Shown here piece after piece: positions 53,576-63,595 of a stretch of 64,000 nt of DNA. The position numbers and the translations under genes were made by a program. Within the stretch, counting starts at the first letter, position 1. Each line of letters opens with the position of its first letter. The stretch is taken from the NCBI GenBank assembly GCA_036346225.1, contig JARFIW010000139.1, forward strand, positions 2,790,001 to 2,854,000. The letters run 5' to 3'. Source of the DNA: Platerodrilus igneus. Lineage: Eukaryota > Arthropoda > Insecta > Coleoptera > Lycidae. Under the pieces are notes generated by a model. The model was not told the origin of the DNA. It saw only the letters and a list, made by a program, of their open reading frames with translations, and ran no database searches.

Positions 53576-56500
53576 AACAGGTGCTTTTTTGTAAATTTCG
53601 CTCTGAGTAAGTAGCTTTCTTAAAGTATCAGCTAATATTTTATTTTTTATGAGCTATTCTAAAAGTAGACGTAGGCTACGAAGGACGCAGTTGGATGTAA
53701 CGGATGACAATATTAAAGAAAAGGAAGTGAAAAGCTTTAAGGATAAAATGGGGTGTGTGGAGCGATTGGAAGAATGTTAACGAGGTAGAGGAGGTGTGTT
53801 TAGGAGAGGAAGATATGCAAGAAAACCCTTAACAAAGCCTAAAGGTCTTGCAAGATACAAATTAGTACTTAAAAAATAAGATGATGTAAGGATTTGGCGT
53901 TACGTTAAACAAAAACCAAATGCGAAAAGAGGAAAATTAATCCTAACTGGATAAATTAATATTGAAACACCCTGTATAATTCTGATTTCATGTATAATAA
54001 TGTGTTACGTTTATTTTCCAGATAAATTAAATACCCCTTTTTCCCTTGTTAATTCATAAGCCCGTTTTACAATAATTGTGTTAAATCGACTCCGTTGCTA
54101 TTCCTAAATCTTTCATCAACATCCTATCTATTTTACCTGTTTATCATAAACCCGCTTTACTATAATTTTTAACTCAAATCTAGTTGCTTTGAAACGTAAA
54201 GTTTGTGCTATAATTAAATAGTCAGCACCTTGTTTTAGGTATCCGTTAACTGGTTATACAGTACGACCGCCTATAATTAATTCTTATGTGATTTCCATCT
54301 AAAGACTCGTCGAACTAAGGTTGTGTACTATCCGATAAAACCGTGCTTCCCAGTTTCTAATTGTTTGATAACACCAATGTTACTTTTTGAACTCTCGTTA
54401 TTTAGTTAAACCAATTAATATTCGCTTGCTTTTCCTTGTACACGGCGAAAACATTGGTTATATCTTTGCTGTTTCCGTTTTCTTCGTGGGAATTTCGCGC
54501 ACGCAATACAGCGTGGTAGGTAATGCTAGTTTTACAAATCTATACTTTTCGACGACAATAAATTAATTTCACCTATAACCATTCTAGCTTCTTCTGGTGG
54601 ATAGGTCTACCTGACACCTTGGACTTAATTGAGCAGGTGACAGCCGCCCCTTTTTATATGGCACCAATTGAGTGGTCCTAGGCCTTGTTGCCGCCCTAAG
54701 TAGGGTGTGATAGGTCCAATATATTCGACACGTGGGTGAGTGTTTCTCCACTATTTTTCTTATATGGGTTCCATGAGCTAGTTAAAACGGGATATTTCAG
54801 TTTTGTTGGATGATTACACCTTGTGGTTCTAAAATGATTATCGTCTGTACGGGGGAAAGTTGACGCGTATTATTGATATTGTAACGATTGTATATACTTA
54901 ATATTATATTTAAGATGACGATTTAGAGCTGCAGTGTTTTTAGAGTTGTGATTTCTTTTTCTTTCTTTGTTAATTAATATGGAGGTAGATACCTAAAAAC
55001 GACAGCTCGCTATGTTAAGAATTGATTTTTTTCGTGGTTCTTCCTGACATGCATATTGTGATTACTACTTATTTTTGTTTTTCATTTGTTTTTGGTACTA
55101 TTGTACTGATATAACATGTTTTTTTTTGTTTAATTATAATTTTTGATGTTGCGTGTGGTTTTAATGAATGATTACGTGTATTTTTATTTCAGGCCTTTTT
55201 TAATTTTGTATGTATTATACCCCGCCCACTTACCGATTGAGCCCGGTCAATTTCTTTATTTTCTTTTTTCTTCTTTTTTTTATTAGGCTACGTAAATGCA
55301 CGCAGCAAATGATAAAAAGCTTTGTATTTTAATAAAAGTAATTATGCTGTTCAAATCATAATTTTAAAAACCATAAAAATAAATGTTTTACCTCTGCTAA
55401 ATACATATTAGGAGGGATCGTGGGGTCCTGAATTACTTTAAACCGCAAAAATGTAATGAAATATTTATAATAGCAATCTTTTATAGTGGGGTCATGTTAT
55501 TTCTCTACAAAAGCTTAAAATTATGAAATAACAGTACCTTTATTAATATATATCCGAAATATAAAAAAACTTTTACAAATTGAGTTGCATAAACTACATG
55601 CTAGATTAAATAGTGCAGTACAGAGAAACCCCAGATACACTTAAATACAATTTAATAAAAAAATTATAGACGCTTTGTTTGTAACTCGGGTTACATTAAT
55701 GTATTTATATTGATTAAAAGAATGCAAGTCATGAACACACGCTTTTTGTATGCTAGAATTTTATAGGTTTGCTCTAAAATCACGTGTTTCATATCCTACA
55801 CTTAATAGGAATTACAAAACAATGATATCAATATCGCCCTCTTAAAAACATACACGAAGGAAATGGAGGTGAATGACAAGCAATTACACCCGACAGGAAA
55901 AAAACGCAGCATTAAATACAGATAAGCCACAAGTAACCGTTACTTTTGGTTTTTTCAATGCTACATATGGTACTACATTGGCCAGAAAGCGAGTTTTTTA
56001 CCTAAAAATTATGATTTTTGGTGGAACCCTTGCTATTCGAAGCTAAGTAGGAAATTTTAACGTGCGTGTATACATTCACACACGGAATCTACATTTTACT
56101 TGTCATCCGAACGAGAGCGTATTTTTGTGAAACATGCTCGCGTAACATTTTTCAAACGGTTCGTGTCAGGAATCGAACCTAGAACCTTTGTCTTAGTAGT
56201 CACACGTTAACCAATTAAGCCCCGGAGCCACGAAGCCACAAGTAAAAACGGATGTGCGGGTAGAGTAGTAAAAAGTTTGGTTTGTCGTTAAACACTCGTT
56301 TGATTACGGAATAATAAATAAGTATCTACCTGGAGACCACGGATTTTCGACATTACCTACAACACTAGACAGATATTGGAACAATTTGGTTCCCAGCAAA
56401 GTAACTTTGGAATTCAAATACTCGATACATGGATAAACTACTTTTGGTTCTACATACTTTGGATCAAGTACCTATTGAAGGCGTAACTCTAAGTTTATTT

Positions 56501-57251
56501 TTAGTAGAATTAGAAGTAGTCTTTGATAGCATTTATGTATGATGTTATATGCCGAAAATCGGCTATGTAAACATTTCTGGTAAGTTTTTAAATATGTGAC
56601 TAATTTCGTGCCAATTTTTAAAAAATAGACTTGTGTGTGCATTTCCGTCACTTGGGACAGTTGCGTCGGCGCTAGAGAATGCGCAGACGTGAAGTGCGGA
56701 AGGAAGTGGCGGTTTTCCGACACCAGGACTAGTCAACTAGACGTCTAACAGTGAGGTTTATCAGTGGCGTACCTTTGTCTTTTCTCTTTTAGGTAATGTA
56801 ATTTTCCCTTTATCTCTGTCTATTATCGTTCCTTACCTGGTTATTCCTACCGTATCTCTACAAACGACGAAGAGGAAAGACAAATCAATTTGGTTTTAAC
56901 GAGGGCGAAGGCCGAACCACGCCCAACCAACAACGAGATCAATGGAAAGGAAAGCATGGCTCCTGCCTCAAGAATAACCGTAAGATCGTGAAGAGCTCCA
57001 CTTTATTTTGTGAGTACATTTTATCTTTTTCCTAAAGGCACCTCTGGTATTACAATAAATATTTTTGGTATGTAATGCAATTGAGACGCATTTCTGACGT
57101 AATATCTTGTTGCCCAATATTATGTACGCTTAAGTATGTATTGCCAACTGTCGTAGTGGCTCTTTTCAATTACGCCGGGACTTTAACGGTTAAACCTTAG
57201 ACTTTAATAGTCACGGGCGTTATAACAGTGATGGTGGTTGTATAAAGTATT
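53576..57251. other. No gene recognised
   Basis: AT-rich DNA with T runs. A small plus-strand frame from about 53648 ('MSYSKSRRRLRRTQLDV') is basic, short and has no support. A tRNA-like minus-strand segment lies at 56160-56236. Confidence 0.4.
56160..56236 (-). repeat. tRNA-like segment, probable SINE head or tRNA pseudogene
   Basis: On the minus strand the sequence contains an A-box-like ggcttaattggttaacg and a B-box-like ggttcgattcc at the right spacing. The acceptor stem does not pair and the T and anticodon stems are imperfect, so it is not a functional tRNA. It could be a tRNA-derived SINE promoter. Confidence 0.4.
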
Positions 57252-58490
57252 AGTAGGGTATAATCAAGGATCCTGTGACCACATTTCCCCCAGAATCCCT
57301 CATTTCCCCACACATCTGGACCAAAAAGTTTTCTTCGACTAACCATTTTCATCTTTCTAGATAAACCTATCTTAAATTTTTTATGTTTCGAGATAAATGA
57401 GCATCCACATTTCCTCCTTATGGGGATTTACATGTAAATTTGGGAGGAAATGAGGAGAATCCCTCATTTGCCCCCACATCTGAACCAAATAGTTTTCTTT
57501 GTCTAGCCAATGCATCTTTCGAGATAAACCTATCTTGTTTGGTATCAATCAATATTAGATTTGTCTCAGCTACCCGAATTTCTAGGAATTTTTTAGATTG
57601 CATCACCCCCAAGGGAGCTACCCCAATTTTAAGATTTCTTACCTGTAGCGACTTTTGACCGTTCTTATAAACTTTTTTAGTCATGCGATACATCTTCTTA
57701 GTCTAAAATTTTATGCACATCCCGAATCTGCAAACAGATTTAAAATCGGACTACTCCTTACAAAGTTACACTTTAAGCTCTCAAACCTCTAAATTTTACT
57801 CTTTGCTTTATAAGCAAAACTAACAAATACTTTTCTTCGTCTAGCCAATGCATCTTTCGAGATAAACCTACCTTGTTTGGTATCAATCAATATTAGATTT
57901 GTCTCAGCTACCCGAATTTCTAGGAATTTTTTAGATTGCATCACCCCCTAGGGAGCTACCCTAATTGTAAGATTTCTTACCTGTAGCGACTTTTGAGCGT
58001 TCTTATAAATTTTCTTAGTCACGCGATACATCTTGTTAGCTTAGAATTTTATGCACATCCCGAATCTGCAAACAGATTTAAAATCGGACTACTCCTTACA
58101 AAGTTACACTTTAAGCTCTCAAACCTCTAAATTTTACTCTTTGCTTTATAAGCAAAACTAACAAATACTTTTCTTCGTCTAGCCAATGCATCTTTCGAGA
58201 TAAACCTACCTTGTTTGGTATCAATCAATATTAGAATTTTCTCAGCTACCCGAATCTTTAGGAATTTTTTAGATTGCGCCATCCCCAAGGGAGCTACCCC
58301 CATTTTAAGATTTCTTACCTGTAGCGACTTTTGAGTGTTCTTATAAATTTTCTTAGTCATGCGATACATCTTGTTAGTCTAAAATTTTACACAGAATTTG
58401 AATCTGCAAACAGATTTGAAATCGGACCATCCCTTACAAAGTTATACTTTAAAGCTCCCAAACCACTTTAAATTGTTTTGCTCGTCTATG
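57252..58490 (+). repeat. TIR of Polinton 2 with three 338-bp tandem units
   Basis: The outer part (57280-57420) matches the first element's TIR (tggaccaaaaagttttcttc, gagataaatgagcatcc). The inner part is repeated three times with exact 338-bp spacing: ctagccaatgcatctttcg occurs at 57503, 57841 and 58179, and tttgctttataagcaaaac at the unit ends. Minus-strand frames of about 90 aa in it ('MYRMTKK.YKN') are repeats of the same TIR sequence and not genes. Confidence 0.9.
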
Positions 58491-58699
58491 ACATATGCTT
58501 TAACCAACTATTTCCCTAGAAATCTAAAACCGCAAGGATTTTAGAAACGAGTCCTTTATAAGCCATAAGTGCTTAGTATTTAAAATCATTTTTTCAAACA
58601 GTAATGTGCTTTTCTCAGAATGTCGCAAAAACCCATGACTTAAAATTTTTTCTGGTTTTAACATAATTACCATGCACAATGCTAAATTGTTGGAAAATA

Positions 58700-58805
58700 C
58701 ATAGACAAGGACAAACTAATTGCTTTACAATTATGTGACGTACAGTGAAAGTAGCATAGAGGACAAACTAATTGCTTTACAATTATGTGACGTAAAGTGA
58801 AAGTA
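58700..58805. repeat. 56-bp tandem duplication in the subterminal region
   Basis: ggacaaactaattgctttac begins at 58708 and again at 58764, each followed by aattatgtgacgta and agtgaaagta. The single-copy counterpart is at about 51700-51765 in the first element, in reverse complement. Confidence 0.8.
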
Positions 58806-59360
58806 ACCTTTCTTTTTATTAATTAGCAGCTATGTGATTTGAAAAATACAATAGATATGCTCAATGCTAAATGCTTGGAAAATACAAGTCGTTTCAAATC
58901 AATTTCTTAACGAGCATGTGAATCACATGTGAAAACTGTATATAATTTCTTTTCTTGGACTTTCTATTAATTATGTTTGTGTATTAGAAATTGATTAATA
59001 ATTGCAGGATACAAATTTTAAATAAACACTTTGCTAAGGGAACACCGAACTTGTTGTATACAGAATACTTACTAATAAAGCAATTTAATTTTAAATAACT
59101 TCTACGCCATATTTTTCGAAAATGGCATGCTTTGGAAACAATCGAAGATTACCGAAGACACTCGAAGAGTGCACAAACGCGGTCAGTAAACCATAATTAA
59201 TAATCGCCTTTATAGGTTCCACATTTCGACCATTTCCCAATGACTTTAATTTCTTATTAGAGAGAATTCTTATTCTCCCACGCACTGCTACGTAGTTGCA
59301 TGTCCATTCCTTTTGAGGTATATGCTCGTTATAGGTTGTAGCACCCGCGGTTTTACTTAA

Positions 59361-59615
59361 CTACACTTTGAGAGATCCCTTTAATCTTTTTTTAATCGTG
59401 TCCTTCTCGCGTACAATACAGTAGGACTTAGCCTTACTACCTACAAATTCTAACACCAAGTCACCGTTAAACTCGTCTTTAAATTTCCCCACAACTTTTG
59501 TTAACATGCGGTATATTGTGTTTATTATTTCCGCGTACACCACTTTAAACCTAAAAATAAAAACAGGATAGTTTAATACGTCTATTAATAATTTATGGTA
59601 ATGTTGGCGATACAA
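59361..59615 (-). pseudogene. PolB C-terminal fragment (Polinton 2)
   Basis: The open frame contains 'VVGKFKDEFNGDLVLEFVGS' and 'KAKSYCIVREKDTIKKRLKG'. These match the PolB C-terminal region of the first element ('VVGKFKDEFCGDLVLEFVGS') almost residue for residue. It ends early, before the 'AWGHKD' end. Only about 45 matching residues remain. The N-terminal half of the frame is unrelated, showing a deletion joint. Confidence 0.8.
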
Positions 59616-59679
59616 ATATGTAAAACAAACTTTATCAAGAAATATGTTTTAATAGAATACATACATGTATTGATAACAT

Positions 59680-60075
59680 CTATAAACCGCTGTGGTAACC
59701 AGAGTCTGGCGAATCTGGGATATCCAAATCTCTAAACATTTGCGCAACCGATTGCCTTGCAGTTGCATCTTTTAAGTACTGAATGGGGAAACATTTAATA
59801 AGTTCCAACACTGTCAAGTAATTTAAATTGCTGCAATCATTTGACAGAGAAATACTGGCACTGCTCTCTCCCTCTAATAACGTTTGAACCCTTTCTTCCT
59901 CCGTCGTATTTCCACATACTTTTTTTATATCACCAACAAATTTTTCGTAAAATTCTGGAAAGTTTCAACACCTTAACTCAACCATTATAAAACAGATCAA
60001 TTCTCGCAAATTTAATAGCTTGATGCACTCGTACGCAGGTAGCACAATAACATTCCCATCTTTCGTAATCTCCAT
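59680..60075 (-). pseudogene. Polinton gene B homologue (Polinton 2)
   Basis: The minus-strand ATG at 60073-60075 begins 'MEITKDGNVIVLPAYECIKL'. A break near 59970-60000 follows, then 'NFPEFYEKFVGDIKKVCGN', 'LTVLELIKCFP', 'QSVAQMFRDLDI' and the end 'PDSPDSGYHSGL' at the stop 59680-59682. It is homologous over its length to 43018-43420 in the first element, although the residues have diverged. The acidic D-S-G-Y tail is kept. It follows gene A by about 30 bp, as in the first element. Function unknown. Confidence 0.65.
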
Positions 60076-60104
60076 ATTATATAAATTCTCTTTTCAAAAT
60101 TGTT

Positions 60105-60506
60105 CTAAAACCATATACTTCTATTAAAGGCTGTGCTCAGCTGCAATTTAAAATCTTGATCCAATTGTATGTCAACAACATCGTTTCCAGTAGTCAGATC
60201 ATTTAATCGTACTTGTTTTGAGTCTTGAGCAAATTGGTGAATTTGAAATTCCACTTGAAAAGTACACAATTTCTTCCAATCGAAGTAAGAGAATGTTATC
60301 GTAGAATCAGCACACATACCACTACAGCAAATCACTTGGATGGCAGGTTGAAGACCACCATATAAATCAAAACCAACTTCTAATATATGGTGGTGATAAT
60401 TTGGAGGAAATTCGCCTAACCTATAGGTTGACTTACCAACTAGTTGGTTGATATTTAATTGTGGTACTCGCACATCACTTGTAACGTCAACACAAGAAAA
60501 ATCCAT
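60105..60506 (-). CDS. Polinton gene A homologue, intact 133 aa (Polinton 2)
   Basis: An open frame starts at 60506 ('MDFSCVDVTSDVRVPQLNIN') with a TATA box (gcataaaaggcgag on the minus strand, about 60569-60582) about 65 bp upstream, which supports this start. The middle has 'YRLGEFPPNYHHHILEVGF', 'CADSTITFSYFDWKKLCTF' and 'QVEFQIHQFAQDSKQVRLND', aligning with 42623-43017 of the first element. It has no recognised domain. Two cysteines near 'CCSGMCAD' correspond to cysteines in the homologue ('CSKKYCGR'). Being intact, it is the best representative of this family in the window. Confidence 0.7.
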   Translation of the reverse strand: MDFSCVDVTSDVRVPQLNINQLVGKSTYRLGEFPPNYHHHILEVGFDLYGGLQPAIQVICCSGMCADSTITFSYFDWKKLCTFQVEFQIHQFAQDSKQVRLNDLTTGNDVVDIQLDQDFKLQLSTAFNRSIWF

Positions 60507-60564
60507 CTTTATTTATAATTTTAATTAAACTCGATGATACTTTGACGACTAATGCACTGGAACA

Positions 60565-60585
60565 TGGCTCTCGCCTTTTATGCCG
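60565..60585 (-). promoter_or_regulatory. TATA box of gene A (Polinton 2)
   Basis: gcataaaaggcgagagcc in minus-strand sense, about 65 bp before the gene A ATG, followed by an initiator-like stretch. Confidence 0.6.
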
Positions 60586-60890
60586 ATGGTCGAGCGTGCG
60601 CAGCTCCTTATTATATTAGTTGGCGTTATATGCAAGTCTTGACTGGAAAAGTGACGTCTATAATTGTTTTATAGTGGGTTTTACCTGTATGTATTTAACC
60701 ACCAACGCCATTTTTAGAATTATTAAACAAAATTACTCTTAGCAGTATTTTTAATATACCATCGTGTAAGATTTCAATTATTATTGTGTTTTTCCTCAGG
60801 TTTTCAAATCCCTCGGAATTTTTTCCAAATCGAATGACACCTTACTGATTTGCAGAATAACCTTTTGCAAGCACCGTATATAATTCATCT

Positions 60891-61570
60891 TTAATCTATT
60901 TCTAAACCGTATCGCTCTGTCTTTTGAGATAAATCCCTGGTGTGTCCCACAATCGACTTCCTTTCCACCCCAAACACGTTGACACTGATGTTGTTTAATT
61001 CCTCGAACCGGTGTATATCCTTTATGGATATCGGGAACTGCAGTCCTGTCAAATTGAGAATGGTGCTGTAATGGGGGTAGCTACCGACCCTTTGCGGATT
61101 GTGAGCACTGAGTAGAGCGCAGCTATCACGCACCAGGCAAAGCATGCGTTGTCGTCATTTTGTATATTAATAACAGCTCTGGTGTTTCGAACCCATTTGG
61201 GGAGCTCGATGTATGAGGATCCACGCAAAGGGTTGTACTTGTTTACATTAATCTCCAAGTACAACGCCTGTTTCAGAGTCCATCCTAAAATTTAAAAATT
61301 AGAAAAATAAATTATTGTAGAAACTAACCAGAATCTCGTTCTTGGAACTCCTCTGACTTAGCTAACATCCTCTCCACAAAGGAATTGTAGATCTCCCCTA
61401 GGTTACTGGAGGAGGTGAGCACAACATTTCGAGTGTTGAAAGATTTAACATCCTCTACACTGTCCATCTTGGTGTAGCCACTAATTAGGTAGTTTACTTT
61501 TAAATTAGGAGAAACCCAGCGTCGTTTAACCTTGAGTAACATTTCATACCAGTCTATTCACGTCGGTGAA
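60891..61570 (-). pseudogene. PolB N-terminal fragment (Polinton 2)
   Basis: 61324-61542 contains 'MDSVEDVKSFNTRNVVL' and 'EIYNSFVERMLAKSEEFQER'. 61049-61264 contains 'NKYNPLRGSSYIELPKWVRN' and 'NACFAWCVIAALY'. 60891-61145 contains 'LTGLQFPISIKDIHRFEELN' and 'ISVNVFGVE'. These are the consecutive N-terminal segments of the element 1 polymerase (41160-41720). The zinc fingers are missing upstream and everything after 'VFGVE' is lost. The gap to the C-terminal fragment at 59615 is filled by genes A and B. Confidence 0.85.
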
Positions 61571-61725
61571 AATCAATTAACTTCTTGCTTACGCGCTACA
61601 TCTATAATTATCGGATGTATCAAACGAGAACAAAGTTAGACGGGGTAAATATTTATACATATTTTCGAAATTGTGAAATTGGAATAGTCTGCATTTGCAT
61701 TTTGATAAGTAAACATCGTAATAAA

Positions 61726-62160
61726 ATGAGCGGGGAAAGAATTATATCCTTAGATGCTATAAAAATTTTAGAAGAAGTTGTCAAGGAGATGAAAACAAGT
61801 TTATCAAACAATTCAACTAGCCAACATTTGAATGGTATGTCTAATGAATCTCTGGTAAATACTAAAATAGTGCAAGATAAACCTACACATGATAATGTTG
61901 ATGCGAAAGATCAGAACATAGACTCCAAGTCAGACGTTTCTGACAGAAAAAGAAAGAGACAACTTAAATCGTATACTAAAGAGGATTTAAATAAAGCCCT
62001 TGACGAAATAAACAAAGGATGGATTACTGGTTCAGAAGCATCCGAAATCTACAATGTTCCAAAAGCTACACTCTATACGAAACTCAGATCAAAAGAAAAT
62101 CGTGTGCAAAATTTGGATATGTATACTACACATTTGCCAATTAAAAGGAGGAAAAAGTGA
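61726..62160 (+). CDS. Pipsqueak-type HTH DNA-binding protein
   Basis: The ATG at 61726 ('MSGERIISLDAIKILEEVV') is preferred over upstream in-frame ATGs (61585, 61615) because those lie in the conserved promoter segment. Residues 1-90 are polar and low-complexity. Residues 92-135 form a psq helix-turn-helix: 'SYTKEDLNKALDEINKGWIT', 'SEASEIYNVPKATLYTKLRS'. It ends with a basic 'KRRKK' tail that could be a nuclear signal. Likely a transcription regulator or terminal-DNA binder of the element. It is paired head to head with PolB through the promoter conserved with 42370-42622. The element 1 counterpart of the domain sits in front of the ATPase. An aataaa follows at 62199. Confidence 0.8.
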   Translation: MSGERIISLDAIKILEEVVKEMKTSLSNNSTSQHLNGMSNESLVNTKIVQDKPTHDNVDAKDQNIDSKSDVSDRKRKRQLKSYTKEDLNKALDEINKGWITGSEASEIYNVPKATLYTKLRSKENRVQNLDMYTTHLPIKRRKK

Positions 62161-62162
62161 CT

Positions 62163-62182
62163 TTTGTGTGTGTGTGTGTGTG
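62163..62182. repeat. (GT)n microsatellite
   Basis: A run of about nine GT units just after the HTH stop codon. Confidence 0.9.
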
Positions 62183-62624
62183 TATTAGTTTTAATGAATA
62201 AAAATATATTTCTATGTGAAGTGTACCTGTTAAGTATTTGAATTGAAATATAAATATTGTTTCAAACGTTTTGGGTTTTATTTATATATAATGGTATTGT
62301 TAGGATACAATTACTCGGAAGCAGTAGCAGAATCTTGGTTTATGTAATATCATAGAAGTTGAAAAAAAACAAAAAACTAAAAGGTATGTTTCAAACACGT
62401 AGTTGTACTCATTTCTATTAAAATTAAATGTAGCGCTCTTTGTTATAATTCTTTTCATAAGAACTTAGATACCCATTTCAGTTGCGTGGACATTTGAAAA
62501 ATTAAACAATACCAATGTATGCTTTATATTTTAAAACATAAACAAGCTAATATATACAAAAATAATTTCTAAATTCACATCATTCATTTCTTATGATAAC
62601 AGTTGTTGTGGTTAAATTTTTATT

Positions 62625-62885
62625 TTAAAACTTACAATTTAGTATATATTCCATTTGAATATCTGCCAACAGTTTTATAAACCCCATCTCCTCGATTATT
62701 TCCATAAAATCATCCAGATCCTCAGGCATTGCTAACACAGCAGTACAGTGCCGTATTGCTTCCTCGTATGACTGACACATAAGACATTTTTCTCCTTCTA
62801 TCGAAAAGCATTGCCCACATTCTGCTTTTTTTACTCGTAGAGCATTGCGAAATCTTCGAATAACCTCTCCAAAGTCTTTATACAT
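62625..62885 (-). CDS. Small zinc-ribbon-like protein of unknown function
   Basis: An 86-residue frame starts at 62885 ('MYKDFGEVIRRFRNALRV') with a TATA box (catataaaaggac in minus sense, about 62946-62958) about 65 bp upstream. Four cysteines are arranged C-x2-C-x7-C-x2-C in 'CGQCFSIEGEKCLMC', a zinc-ribbon or treble-clef-like spacing. The rest is helical and acidic ('PEDLDDFMEIIEEM'). No counterpart is recognised in the first element. It sits between the HTH gene (convergent) and the DUF8207 fragment. Confidence 0.6.
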   Translation of the reverse strand: MYKDFGEVIRRFRNALRVKKAECGQCFSIEGEKCLMCQSYEEAIRHCTAVLAMPEDLDDFMEIIEEMGFIKLLADIQMEYILNCKF

Positions 62886-62939
62886 ATTTGTTATATTGTC
62901 TCTTTAAACCGTACAATCAACAAATAATAACTTCTACGC

Positions 62940-62960
62940 GAACAGTCCTTTTATATGAGC
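62940..62960 (-). promoter_or_regulatory. TATA box of the zinc-ribbon-like gene
   Basis: catataaaaggac in minus-strand sense, at the same distance from its ATG as the TATA box of gene A. Confidence 0.6.
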
Positions 62961-63189
62961 TACTCCTATTCGGATATGTACCGATTGCACCCGATTTGTG
63001 TGCACGCACGAAGCAACAGGTAGGGAATGTATTCTATGAACAAAATCATTACATTTCTTAAGAAAAATGCTAAGGACTTTAAAAATAATTATAACTCTTG
63101 TTAGACCTCTAGCCTCCGGATAAACGTTATTATTTTAGGTTGTGTCACTGTTTTCTGAATCAACTTCCTACACACTTTTCCTAAACTAT

Positions 63190-63560
63190 GCGTATCAATT
63201 GGGGGTTATACTTTACTCCATAACCGACTTGTATATATCTTCGTATTCGTCTCTAGCTAACACGTCCGTATAATAAAGATGTACAGGCTCGTCGTCAACT
63301 GGTAACTTAATCTTTTTTTAAAAAACTAGTCTTTGTTTTCAAGTTTAACCCTTGTTGTACGTGTAAGGATTCTTTCCGCTATTCCTTGTGACTAGGAATC
63401 GGTAATTTTGCAAGGGATCAATCAATTGTTTGTGCACCTCTTCGATTTGTAGAGATGTAGCGTCTCCCTTTTTGTATACCGCAAAGTTCTTTCGTACAGA
63501 ATCCTGCATAAAATGAAGCTTACGTTTATTTACAATAAAATTGTTAACGTTCGTCATCAT
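63190..63560 (-). pseudogene. DUF8207-like protein, N-terminal fragment (Polinton 2)
   Basis: The frame 63345-63560 reads 'MMTNVNNFIVNKRKLHFMQD' and 'EVHKQLIDPLQNYRF', matching the start of 48089-49004. After a break near 63320, 'LPVDDEPVHLYYTDVLARDE' follows to about 63200. The rest of the gene (wedge region, basic stretch and C-terminal block) is absent, so it is truncated near 63190. It lies just downstream of the ATPase, as in element 1. Confidence 0.8.
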
Positions 63561-63595
63561 GAAACTTTGGATGAGAACTAACTTTTTGAATAATG

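Noticed and set aside
53648..53780. Small basic plus-strand frame 'MSYSKSRRRLRRTQ'
   Set aside because: Too short, no homologue recognised, and it ends in low-complexity purine-rich sequence.
56160..56236. Functional tRNA gene on the minus strand
   Set aside because: Box A and B words are present but the acceptor stem does not pair and other stems are poor; kept only as a tRNA-like repeat.
57418..58369. Minus-strand frames of 80-91 aa starting 'MYRMTKK'
   Set aside because: They recur because the 338-bp TIR unit is repeated, and the same TIR in element 1 (52371-52827 region) does not keep the frame.
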